A DNA stretch of 53,010 nucleotides from Alphaproteobacteria bacterium (GTDB taxonomy: Bacteria > Pseudomonadota > Alphaproteobacteria > ATCC43930 > CGMCC-115725): assembly GCA_019240125.1 (NCBI GenBank), contig JAFAYW010000281.1, positions 1 through 53,010 of the forward strand. The letters run 5' to 3'. The number at the start of each line of letters is the position of its first letter. Positions within the stretch are counted from its first letter, which is position 1. Position numbers and translations under genes: made by a program. The notes under the pieces were generated by a model. The model saw nothing but the letters and a program-made list of their open reading frames with translations, was not told where the DNA came from and made no database searches. This document shows, piece by piece, positions 25,202 to 32,981 of the stretch.

Positions 25202-27481
25202 ATGACTCTCCCTCCAAGCCGCCTCCGGGCGGCTTTTTTGTTGGCGGCACTCGGCGCCGCGAGCAGCGCATCGGCGCAAACGATCGACGTGCCCGGGTAC
25301 CGCCAACTGGGCGCGACAGAGGCGATGGCGGCGCCTAGCGGCAACGGCACCGATTACAGCGCCAACGCGCCGTCGCTGTCCGGGATGACGCTCCTGGCGA
25401 CGATCCCGGCACCGGTTGTGCCGCGGCGCGGGTACTTCATCCAGGCACAATGCGCCGCCGGGCTGACCGTCTTGTTCGACGACCAGGTGGGCACGCTGGC
25501 GCCGACCTCGCTGGTATTGGCGGGTGCGTCGGCCGGTGGCGGGCAGGGCGCTTCGGTCACGATGGCGGGTATGCCGCATCCGCATCTACTCAAGTTCAGG
25601 CAGCTGCCAGATGGCGGCGAGGAGCTGGTGATGATGCGTCGCACCTGTACCGCCCTCCTCGCCTCGACAGCGCTGGTGACACGGGCCTTGGCCGATGTGT
25701 CACCGCCTCCGGGCGCTGGCCTCAACACCTACAACGCGCCGGCCTTTGGGGCATGCACCTGGGATAGCGGCCATGATGTCGGTGCCTGTATCAACGCGGC
25801 GATCGCCGCCGCGAGCGCCGGCGGGGGCGGCAAGGTGGTTGTGCCAGCCGGCACGTTCGGCATCTCAACCGCCCCGGCATTGGCGAACGGTGTCAAGGTG
25901 GAGGGCGCCGGCGGCGCCAATTATGGCGTGTGCGGCACCACACTGACATGGCTCGGAGCCGCGAGCGGCGTCATGGCGACCGGCGGCAGCGATGCCAGTG
26001 CGCAGCAGCTTGTCGGCGCCGGTCTCGGCAAGATGTGCCTCGACGGCGCGACGACGGCCGGTACCGGTGTCAAACTACGCTCGGTCGTATGGAGCGACTT
26101 CACCGACCTTTATGTGAAGCGCGTCACCGCCAGCGCCTACGATCTCGACGTATCGAGCACTGCCAATATCGGCGTTATGTTCAATCAATTTGTCCGAGAC
26201 TATGCGGATTTGACCGATGCCAGCTCGGCCTCGGCCAACGGGTGGAAGATCGGGCCCGGTAGCACCACAGCGAACACTAATCGTAACTTCTGGCAATTGC
26301 CGGTGGTGATCTACCAGAACGGCAGCGGCTTTGTCTGCGGCAACATGGACAGCAACGAGGTGATTGGTGCCGCGATCGAACCAAGCGGCGGCTCCGGCAA
26401 GAGCCTCGATCTGTTGGGTAGCGCCAACAACGTGCTGCAAACCTGCCGCTCCAATCGCTTTGCCGGGATGTTCGGGGTCAGCAGCATCGGCGCCGCCGTG
26501 GCCGAAACCAACACTTATCCCAGTGTCCACAACACGCTCGATCTCGATCAGGAAAGCGGTGCCCCCAACCCGACGATCAATTCCGGCGCCTCGCTTTATT
26601 GGTCGAGCAATTTTGGCAGCCTCAACGGCGGCTGGACGTTCGGCAGCGCGCTGCCGGTCGCGAGTGGCGGCACCGGGCAGACCTCCCTGACATCGGGTTC
26701 GCTGTTGGTCGGCAATGGAAGCGCCGGGTTCAACTCCACCAACCTGATCAAGTTCGCCGGCGGCTGCACGCTGTCGAACGACGGCACCAGCCCCAACACC
26801 CTGATCGACATCGACATCTGTTCGACCGCCGAGGATAGCGGCCAGATACTTATGGTGCAGAATAGCGCCTTCACCAAGACGACGGGCGCCTGGACGGTCG
26901 GCAGCGGCAATGGCGGGCTCGACACCGGTACGGTGGCAAACTTGACCTGGTACTACGTCTATCAAATACAGCGCGCCGATACGGGTGTGGTCGACTACCT
27001 GCTGACCGCGACCTATGGCGCGCCTACCATGCCGGCCAATTACACGCGCAAGCGTTACATCGGCGCTGTCAAGACTGATGGGTCCGGGCATCTGCTCGCC
27101 TTTGCGCAAATTGGCAACGAGTTTGTCTGGGGTGCGCCACAGCAGGACTTGAACAGCGCGACCGTCGGCACCACGGCGGCGCTGCAGACGCTGGCAAGCG
27201 TGCCGGGCGGTCACAAGGTATTGGCGCACTTCCGCGCCGAAATCTATGCCAGCGGCAACCCGAAGGTGCTGTTCACCTCGCCCGACGAAGCGAGCAGCGC
27301 GGTCGATACTCCGACCGGTAACCAGTCCATCCAAGCGATCACCTCGACCGGTACGTCAGGCACGTTCCGCGTCATGACCAATACGGTGCAGCAGGTCCGC
27401 ATGGTGTCCAACACCGCCGGCACCGGTGTGTGGGATGTGACGATCGGCTGGCAGGATCCGGCCATCGCTTGGCCGCACTGA
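25202..27481 (+). CDS. Spike 2: fused small module plus beta-helix protein with internal signal peptide
   Basis: A 759-residue open frame with two parts. Residues 1-143 begin with a signal-peptide-like MTLPPSRLRAAFLLAALGAA and contain a beta module related to the 20855 gene. Residues 144-759 begin MMRRTCTALLASTALVTRAL, a second signal peptide, behind GAGGAG six bases from ATG 25631. They continue as a pectate-lyase-like beta-helix (DVGACINAAIAAASAGGGGK then VVVPAGTFGI) and a C-terminal beta domain (ASGGTGQTSLTSGSLLVGNG). A separate 616-residue product from 25631 is likely. In the +1 frame the first module ends YSSSGSCQMAARSW-stop overlapping that ATG, so the fusion probably reflects a one-base indel. 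Confidence 0.65.
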   Translation: MTLPPSRLRAAFLLAALGAASSASAQTIDVPGYRQLGATEAMAAPSGNGTDYSANAPSLSGMTLLATIPAPVVPRRGYFIQAQCAAGLTVLFDDQVGTLAPTSLVLAGASAGGGQGASVTMAGMPHPHLLKFRQLPDGGEELVMMRRTCTALLASTALVTRALADVSPPPGAGLNTYNAPAFGACTWDSGHDVGACINAAIAAASAGGGGKVVVPAGTFGISTAPALANGVKVEGAGGANYGVCGTTLTWLGAASGVMATGGSDASAQQLVGAGLGKMCLDGATTAGTGVKLRSVVWSDFTDLYVKRVTASAYDLDVSSTANIGVMFNQFVRDYADLTDASSASANGWKIGPGSTTANTNRNFWQLPVVIYQNGSGFVCGNMDSNEVIGAAIEPSGGSGKSLDLLGSANNVLQTCRSNRFAGMFGVSSIGAAVAETNTYPSVHNTLDLDQESGAPNPTINSGASLYWSSNFGSLNGGWTFGSALPVASGGTGQTSLTSGSLLVGNGSAGFNSTNLIKFAGGCTLSNDGTSPNTLIDIDICSTAEDSGQILMVQNSAFTKTTGAWTVGSGNGGLDTGTVANLTWYYVYQIQRADTGVVDYLLTATYGAPTMPANYTRKRYIGAVKTDGSGHLLAFAQIGNEFVWGAPQQDLNSATVGTTAALQTLASVPGGHKVLAHFRAEIYASGNPKVLFTSPDEASSAVDTPTGNQSIQAITSTGTSGTFRVMTNTVQQVRMVSNTAGTGVWDVTIGWQDPAIAWPH
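25216..25239 (+). terminator. Intrinsic terminator inside the first codons of spike 2
   Basis: Stem AGCCGCC (25217-25223), loop TCCG, stem GGCGGCT (25228-25234), then TTTTT. It is a canonical rho-independent terminator yet sits at codons 5-13 of the 25202 reading frame. It closely matches the terminator at 40531. Confidence 0.7.
25620..25636 (+). promoter_or_regulatory. Internal ribosome binding site and start of spike 2 proper
   Basis: GAGGAG followed six bases later by ATGATG (25631 and 25634), opening a signal peptide in the same frame as the longer ORF. TGA at 25629-25631 in another frame gives the same TGATG arrangement as at 21296-21300 before spike 1. Confidence 0.6.
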
Positions 27482-27526
27482 CACCTTTGGCGCTTGAGGG
27501 CATTGAGGGCATTGAGGGAGACACAG

Positions 27527-28456
27527 ATGCGGTTCTATTGGCCGATCGCCAAAGTCGATGCCGAACAGCGGATGGTCTGGGGCTATGCCTCGACCGAGGC
27601 GCAGGACGATCAGGGCGAGACCATAACACGACAGGCGCTCACCACGGCGCTCGCGGATTACATGCGCTTCGCCAATATCCGCGAGATGCACCAGCCCTCC
27701 GCCGTCGGTGTCGCAACCGAGGCGGCGGTCGACGATCGAGGCCTGTATCTCGGGGCGCGCATCGTTGATGGCGAGGCGTGGCAGAAGGTGGTCACCGGCG
27801 TCTATAAGGGATTCTCGATCGGCGGCCGGGTTACCGCGCGCGACCCAGCCGACCGCCGCACCATCACCGGCCTGCGGCTGACGGAAATATCGGTGGTGGA
27901 CCGGCCGGCCAATCCGGAGGCGGTGTTCGATTGCTGGAAGCGCGGTGGCGAGTCGGCTGGCGATATCCTCGTCGAACCGGCGGTCAGGACTGGTGCGGAC
28001 GATCTGCGGCTGGCGCGGCTGGTACTGGACCTCGACTGGCTGAGCGACCGCATCGCCAAGGTGTCAGATGCGCCGGCGCCCGACCTGCCAACGCGGATCA
28101 TGGAACTGCGTCACTGCGTCCGTGCCCTGGCGATGAATGAGCCGTTGCCGGCGGTCGGGCTGGCTGTGCCCCCACAGACGGACACCGTGGCGGCGGTGGC
28201 CAAGCTGGCGGGCGAGATCATGCCGCGTCTCGATGCCTTGCAGCAGCGGGTCGAGGATATCGCCCGCACCCCGCTGCCGGCGCAAACATTGGCGGCCGGG
28301 TTCGCGGATGTTGACGCGAGGCGGGGTGGCCGAGGCATAGCGGCGAATGGTGACAACGTCGTTGCGGCGTTGGCGCGAATGACGGACGACCAACGCACCC
28401 TGACCCTGATAAAGGCAGCGCACGCCACACCGGTGACGGTTCGCGGCTGGCGCTAG
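27527..28456 (+). CDS. XkdF-like prohead protease (S78_2)
   Basis: A 309-residue protein. The first 135 residues match the XkdF-type phage serine protease: VDAEQRMVWGYASTEAQDDQ, the histidine in NIREMHQPSAVG (about 60), WQKVVTGVYKGFSIGG with the likely catalytic serine (about 100), and LTEISVVDRPANPEA. The remaining 170 residues are helical and Ala-rich, as expected for a fused scaffold/delta domain. ATG 27527 has GAGGGAG upstream. It matures the capsid downstream. Confidence 0.85.
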   Translation: MRFYWPIAKVDAEQRMVWGYASTEAQDDQGETITRQALTTALADYMRFANIREMHQPSAVGVATEAAVDDRGLYLGARIVDGEAWQKVVTGVYKGFSIGGRVTARDPADRRTITGLRLTEISVVDRPANPEAVFDCWKRGGESAGDILVEPAVRTGADDLRLARLVLDLDWLSDRIAKVSDAPAPDLPTRIMELRHCVRALAMNEPLPAVGLAVPPQTDTVAAVAKLAGEIMPRLDALQQRVEDIARTPLPAQTLAAGFADVDARRGGRGIAANGDNVVAALARMTDDQRTLTLIKAAHATPVTVRGWR

Positions 28457-28490
28457 AGCCATCCGTGTGCTGACAGAAATCCCTCATTCG

Positions 28491-28660
28491 TGTCATCCCT
28501 GCGAACGCAGTAACCCATTTTAGGGGAGCACTCCTTCACTGCCCGATTGACGCGGTGACGGAGCTCCCAACGGCAAATCAGGAACCGACCGACAGGGGGG
28601 TCCCTGCCTTGGCAGGGACGACAATGTTCTGTGTGCTCCTGCCTAAGTGAAGCAGTCGCC
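28491..28660. repeat. Dispersed palindromic repeat between protease and capsid
   Basis: This fills most of the 278-bp gap 28457-28734. The right arm has the palindrome GTCCCTGCC-TT-GGCAGGGAC (28600-28619). The left end GTCATCCCTGCGAACGCAG (28492-28510) is its degenerate inverse. Positions 28577-28623 match 51782-51828 at 38 of 47 bases, and the adjoining TGCCTAAGTGAAGCA resembles TGCTTGAATGAAGTA there. Confidence 0.75.
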
Positions 28661-28734
28661 GTTTTCCAACGGCCGCGGCCTGGAACTGCATGGCCCGCAG
28701 TGTCGCAGCACCTCATCGCAACAAAGGAACTGGC

Positions 28735-30222
28735 ATGAATCCGACGCAAGACACGCTTGACCTGGTGAAGGGCGCGTTGCAGACCCCCGACGACGGTATC
28801 GCCAAGACCATCTCGACCAGTACCGGTCTGGTCGCCTACGACCTGCAGGCGCCGGCAAAAAATCTCTATCCCTTTGTCACGCCCATTCGCAACAGCCTGC
28901 CGCGTATCGGTGGCGGAACCGGCACCGCGACCAACTGGAGGCAGGTGACGGCGCTGATCGGGTCGGGGTTCGACGCGATGGGGTGGGTGCCCGAAGGTCA
29001 GCGTTCCGGCCAGATGTCGTACACCACGGCGTCGAAATCGGCCGCCTATGTGACGATTGGCGAGGAGGACGCGGCGACCTACGAGGCAATCAGCGCCGGC
29101 CGGTATTTCGAGGATATCCAGGCCCGCATGAGCTTTCGCCTGCTGCAGAAACTGATGCTGAAGGAGGAGATGGCGATCCTCGGCGGCAACGCGTCACTGC
29201 AATTGGGCACACCCGCGACGCCGGTGCTCGCCGCATCCGGGACCGGTGGCAGCCTGCCGGCCGCGACCTACTCGGTGATCGTCGTCGCACTGACCCTGGA
29301 GGGCTACCAGAACTCCAGCTTGGCGACCGGTATCGCCACCACCAAGACGATCACCGGTGCCGACGGCAAGACCTTTGTCCTGTCAGGCGGTTCGTCGAAC
29401 AACAGCAGCAATGCGACACAGGCTGTGTCCTCCGGCCAGACATTGTTCGCCAGCGTCACCGCGATTCAAGGCGCGGTCGCCTACGCCTGGTACATCGGTC
29501 CCGCCAATTCCGAGACATTGCAGGCCATCACCACGATCAACAGCTTGAGTTTCGCCACCGCGCTCACCGGCGGGCAACAGGCGGCCTCGGCTATCACCAC
29601 CGACAATTCAGCCAATCCCAGCTACGCCTATGACGGCTTGCTGACGACGGCGTTGAAGGCGGGGTCGAACGCCTATGTGAATATTCTGCCGACAGGGACC
29701 GCCGGCACGGGTACGCCGCTGACTGCATCCGGGCGCGGCTCGGTGAACGAGATCGACACGATGCTGGCACAGATGTGGACCTCCTACCAGCTGTCGCCGA
29801 CCGTGCTTTACGTCAACGTACAGGAATTGAAAAACATCACCGCCAAAGTGCTGTCGAATGCCTCCGGGCCCTTGTTGCACTACGATGTCACTGGCGACGC
29901 CAATCCCTATGATCTGGCGGCGGCGGGTGCGATCTCGGTCTACTTCAACCCGTTTGCCCTGAACGGCGGATTGCGCATTCCAGTCCGCATCCATCCGCGC
30001 GTGCCGCCGGGGACGATCATTGGCTGGGCCGAGAACCTGCCGGTGCAGTACCAGTCGAACGAGGTGCCGAATGTCGCCGAAGTGAAGACCCGGCAGGATT
30101 ATTACCAGATCGATTGGCCGGTGGTAACGCGTCAACGCCAGGTCGGGGTCTATGCCGAGGAGGTGCTGGCGGTCTATGCGCCGTTTGCGATGGGTGTCAT
30201 CACCAACATCGCTAACGGCTGA
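28735..30222 (+). CDS. Major capsid protein (HK97 fold) with inserted domain
   Basis: A 495-residue capsid protein. The conserved N-terminal part (LYPFVTPIRNSLPRIGGGTG, EDAATYEAISAGRYFEDIQA) and the C-terminal part (MLAQMWTSYQLSPTVLYVNV, YQIDWPVVTRQRQVG) are HK97-like. Between them, about residues 155-290, is an Ig/Big-like Thr/Ser-rich insertion (LPAATYSVIVVALTLEGYQN onward). ATG 28735 has AAGGA. It lies directly after the host-type repeat, so it may need its own promoter; I cannot identify one with confidence. Confidence 0.85.
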   Translation: MNPTQDTLDLVKGALQTPDDGIAKTISTSTGLVAYDLQAPAKNLYPFVTPIRNSLPRIGGGTGTATNWRQVTALIGSGFDAMGWVPEGQRSGQMSYTTASKSAAYVTIGEEDAATYEAISAGRYFEDIQARMSFRLLQKLMLKEEMAILGGNASLQLGTPATPVLAASGTGGSLPAATYSVIVVALTLEGYQNSSLATGIATTKTITGADGKTFVLSGGSSNNSSNATQAVSSGQTLFASVTAIQGAVAYAWYIGPANSETLQAITTINSLSFATALTGGQQAASAITTDNSANPSYAYDGLLTTALKAGSNAYVNILPTGTAGTGTPLTASGRGSVNEIDTMLAQMWTSYQLSPTVLYVNVQELKNITAKVLSNASGPLLHYDVTGDANPYDLAAAGAISVYFNPFALNGGLRIPVRIHPRVPPGTIIGWAENLPVQYQSNEVPNVAEVKTRQDYYQIDWPVVTRQRQVGVYAEEVLAVYAPFAMGVITNIANG

Positions 30223-30228
30223 CGCGCC

Positions 30229-30867
30229 ATGGCCGTTGGCGATTTAACGACACTATCCGATGTCAAAGCCTGGCTGCAGACCGGCCAGGCGGCGTTCCCG
30301 GCCAGCGATGACGCGATGCTGGCGCGCCTCATCTCGGCGGCGAGCCAGTTCATCGTCAGCTGGCTCGGTCGGCCGGTGGCGCTCGGCGATTGGCAGGAAG
30401 TGCGAGACGGCACTGGCGGGCAGCGGCTGAGTTTCGCCGTGACACCGGTTGCCGCGGTGCTGTCGCTGTCGATCGATGGGCTCTCCATCCCGCCTGCGCC
30501 GAGGGGCGGCGGGTTTGGCGCCGGTTATGTGTTCAGCGCGACCGAACTGGCCTTGCGCGGCTATGTCTTTACCCGGCGCGCGCAGAATGTGGTCGTGAGC
30601 TACACGGCCGGGTTTGCCGCAACGCCGCTCGACATCGCCCAGGCCTGTATCGAGCTGGTGTGCCGCCGCTATCGCGACCGCACCAGAATTGGCGAGGTCG
30701 CACGGGCGTTGAGCGGGGCCGAGATGGTGAACTTCGCGCCGTCGGACGTCGGCGAGGCGGTCCAAGTGCTATTGGCGCCGTATCGCGTCGTCGCGCCGGT
30801 GGCGTCGTGCGCGCCGCTGGCGGCGCCCACGGCAAGCGACACCGGCCTCGTGGTCGCGGCCCTGTGA
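30229..30867 (+). CDS. Head-tail connector (gp6-like adaptor)
   Basis: A 212-residue protein with the helical adaptor pattern of HK97 gp6/SPP1 gp15: LSDVKAWLQTG, MLARLISAASQFIVSWLGRP, then the C-terminal PLDIAQACIELVCRRYRDRT. It would ring the portal. It is 6 bp after the capsid gene, with a GTGA overlap to the next gene. Confidence 0.8.
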   Translation: MAVGDLTTLSDVKAWLQTGQAAFPASDDAMLARLISAASQFIVSWLGRPVALGDWQEVRDGTGGQRLSFAVTPVAAVLSLSIDGLSIPPAPRGGGFGAGYVFSATELALRGYVFTRRAQNVVVSYTAGFAATPLDIAQACIELVCRRYRDRTRIGEVARALSGAEMVNFAPSDVGEAVQVLLAPYRVVAPVASCAPLAAPTASDTGLVVAAL

Positions 30868-31301
30868 TCGCGCGCGAAACGATCTATGCCGCCTTGTACG
30901 CGCAAGTGACGGGTGCCGCGGCGTTTGTCACTACGGGCCGCCGGCTGCGGCATTGGAACGAACTGACACCGGCGGAGCAGCCGGCGCTGTTCCTGCGGCA
31001 GAAGATGGAGGTGGGGGCGGTGCCGGTGCTCGGAGCGCCCACCGTATGGACGCTGTCGGTGGAGCTTCACCTCTACGCCCATTGCAGCGACCCGTATGGC
31101 CCACCGGCGACAGTGTTGAACCCGCTGCTCGACGCCGTCGAGGCGGCACTGGCGCCGCCGCCCGCGATCGGCGTTCAGAACCTTGGCCTGCCGGCGATGG
31201 TGCAGCATGCCTGTATCGCCGGCAAGGTGACGATCGACGAGGGCACGTTGCGCGACCAGATCGCCGCGATCGTGCCTGTCGAAATTCTCTGTATCGGATA
31301 G
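30864..31301 (+). CDS. Tail terminator/completion-like protein
   Basis: A 145-residue protein starting at GTG 30864, overlapping the connector stop. RETIYAALYAQVTGAAAFVT then LRHWNELTPAEQPALFLRQK is a pattern found in alphaproteobacterial phages at the tail-terminator (gpU/gp8) position. The assignment rests mainly on position and size. Confidence 0.65.
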   Translation: MIARETIYAALYAQVTGAAAFVTTGRRLRHWNELTPAEQPALFLRQKMEVGAVPVLGAPTVWTLSVELHLYAHCSDPYGPPATVLNPLLDAVEAALAPPPAIGVQNLGLPAMVQHACIAGKVTIDEGTLRDQIAAIVPVEILCIG

Positions 31302-31312
31302 GAGAAGAGCGG

Positions 31313-31501
31313 ATGAAAGAGACCGATACCGCGGATGGGGCGGCACCGCCGGACGGCCTGGCGCAGCTCGTCGATACGTGGTGGAGCGACCATTTTCCGG
31401 GCTCGCCGGTGGCGCAGGTGACGCAGGCGTGGAACCACGCTTTCGCTGCGAAGGAAGAGCTGAAGCGGCGGCTTGTCGCTGTGATGCAGAGAGGGCAGTG
31501 A
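31313..31501 (+). CDS. Small protein of unknown function in the tail operon
   Basis: A 62-residue protein with GGAG-based ribosome binding site and ATG 31313. Sequence features are LAQLVDTWWSDHF, a Trp-rich helix, and a basic amphipathic end (AAKEELKRRLVAVMQRG). It sits between the terminator and tube genes, where a head-closure (stopper) protein might be expected, but it is too short to be one. Confidence 0.6.
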   Translation: MKETDTADGAAPPDGLAQLVDTWWSDHFPGSPVAQVTQAWNHAFAAKEELKRRLVAVMQRGQ

Positions 31502-31502
31502 C

Positions 31503-32267
31503 ATGCAGCTTGCATTCGGCGCCGGCGCGCTGTGGGGCAATCGCACCGATGTCACGGGCTCGGGCATTGGCCCCGACCAGTTCGGCATCCTGCAGGATGT
31601 ACAGATCGACTGGGACTGGCAGACCCGGGAATTGTGGGGCCAGTTTCAGTTTCCGGTGGATATCGCGCGCGGCCAGGGAAAAATCACCGGCAAGGCTAAG
31701 TTCGCCCGCATCTTCGGCGCGATCTATGGCGATCTGTTCTTTGGCCAGACGCCCGCAGCAGGGCAGGTGACGGTGTCCGAGAACGAAGCCGCCACCGTAC
31801 CGGCGTCGCCGGCTTATACGGTGACGGTGGCGAATGCTACGACATTTAGCGATGACCTTGGGGTGTTCTACGCGAGCGGGGGGAATGCCGGTATGCGGTT
31901 TAGCCGCGTCGCGACACCGTCCGCGGCCGCGCAATACGCGGTGAACCTGGCGACCGGCGTTTATACCTTTGCCGCCGCTGATGCCGGCGCGGCGTTGCTC
32001 GTCAGCTATGCCTATGCCACCGCATCGGGCCGCAAGCTAGTGATGACCAACCAGCTGATGGGCTATACGCCGACCTTCAAGGCAACCTTTTATACCACCA
32101 AGACCACGCAGGGCGTGCCGGCCGGCATGGCCTTGGTGTTGAACGCCTGCACCGCCACCAAATTGTCGCTCCCGACCAAGACCGACGATTACGAAATCCA
32201 GGAGTTTGATTTCAGCGCCTTTGCCGATGCCGCGGGCGCGATTGGCACATTGAGCGTCAGCGAGTGA
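31503..32267 (+). CDS. Major tail tube protein
   Basis: A 254-residue tube protein. VQIDWDWQTRELWGQFQFPV and KITGKAKFARIFGAIYGDLF (about 35-80) and the C-terminal GYTPTFKATFYTTKTTQGVP to DDYEIQEFDFSAFAD show the alternating beta pattern of phage tail tubes. It is one base after the 62-residue gene and overlaps the chaperone by TGATG. Confidence 0.8.
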   Translation: MQLAFGAGALWGNRTDVTGSGIGPDQFGILQDVQIDWDWQTRELWGQFQFPVDIARGQGKITGKAKFARIFGAIYGDLFFGQTPAAGQVTVSENEAATVPASPAYTVTVANATTFSDDLGVFYASGGNAGMRFSRVATPSAAAQYAVNLATGVYTFAAADAGAALLVSYAYATASGRKLVMTNQLMGYTPTFKATFYTTKTTQGVPAGMALVLNACTATKLSLPTKTDDYEIQEFDFSAFADAAGAIGTLSVSE

Positions 32268-32650
32268 TGGCGATGCCCGAGACCATCATCCTGGGGGACC
32301 GGCGATTCGAGACGCGGCCGTTGACGCTCGGCCAGTTGCGCCCGGTGCTCGATGCCCTCGACGCAATGGCGGGCCAGTCCGGCGGGAGCCTGATCGAGGC
32401 CGCGGCCCGCATCGTCGCGGCCGGGCTGGCGCCGGCATATCCGGAACTCACGGTCGATCGCGTGCTCGATCTCGAAGCCAGCGTGGCGGAGCTGAATGAC
32501 GCGGTGGCGGCGGTGCTGGATCTGGCGGGGTTGCGCCCGGTGGGGGAGCCCGCAGCGGTGGCGGCGAACGGCTCGGCGCCGAACTCGGCGCCCTCTACGC
32601 CGCCCTCGCCACCGGATGCGGCTATGCCTACCGCGACATTGACCGCATGA
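32267..32650 (+). CDS. Tail assembly chaperone (gpG-like)
   Basis: A 127-residue protein. The N-terminal 85 residues (ETIILGDRRFETRPLTLGQL, RVLDLEASVAELNDAVAAVL) are the conserved chaperone fold. After about residue 90 the sequence collapses into a Pro/Ala/Ser-rich tail. From about there the -1 frame encodes a much more protein-like continuation (LGAELGALYAALATGCGYAY then RDIDRM) running directly into the next gene, which indicates a programmed frameshift. Confidence 0.75.
   Translation: MAMPETIILGDRRFETRPLTLGQLRPVLDALDAMAGQSGGSLIEAAARIVAAGLAPAYPELTVDRVLDLEASVAELNDAVAAVLDLAGLRPVGEPAAVAANGSAPNSAPSTPPSPPDAAMPTATLTA
32540..32548 (+). other. Probable -1 ribosomal frameshift site
   Basis: GTG-GGG-GAG in the chaperone frame contains a run of five G, so a P-site GGG tRNA can re-pair one base back and the next codon becomes GGA. 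Slipping here joins the chaperone N-terminus to the 32647 frame without a stop. This gene pair is where long-tailed phages conserve such a shift. Confidence 0.5.
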
Positions 32651-32910
32651 CACTGGCCGAGGCGGGGGAGATCTTCGCCTATTGGGAGCACAGCCCGCCG
32701 GCACACCTGATGGTGCAGGTGATTGCGCGGCTGCTCGGCTGGATACCGAGCGCGGACCGGCCTCCCGCCGATGGAGCCGCGCTCGCGGCGTCACCGCCGG
32801 CCGGCCTCGCCGTGTCGCGCGAGGGTCTCGGAATGCCGCCACCGGTTCTTGACATCGACGCGTTGCGCCAACGCAACCAGGTGCGGCGGGCCGCGCGCGG
32901 CAGCCGGTGA
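32647..32910 (+). CDS. Tail chaperone C-terminal (gpT-like) region
   Basis: An 87-residue frame starting with an ATGA overlap: MTLAEAGEIFAYWEHSPPAH then LMVQVIARLLGWIP, followed by a Pro/Ala-rich stretch and a basic tail. It is either an independent protein (the GTA g10.1 position) or the C-terminal extension reached by the -1 frameshift at 32540. The open -1 frame upstream of its ATG favours the second. Confidence 0.65.
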   Translation: MTLAEAGEIFAYWEHSPPAHLMVQVIARLLGWIPSADRPPADGAALAASPPAGLAVSREGLGMPPPVLDIDALRQRNQVRRAARGSR

Positions 32911-32981
32911 GATCCTTGTTTCCGGTGTTGTCGCGCCGGGGGCCGGCCGCATACGGTTGTACGAAACATGGGGGAGCCTGG

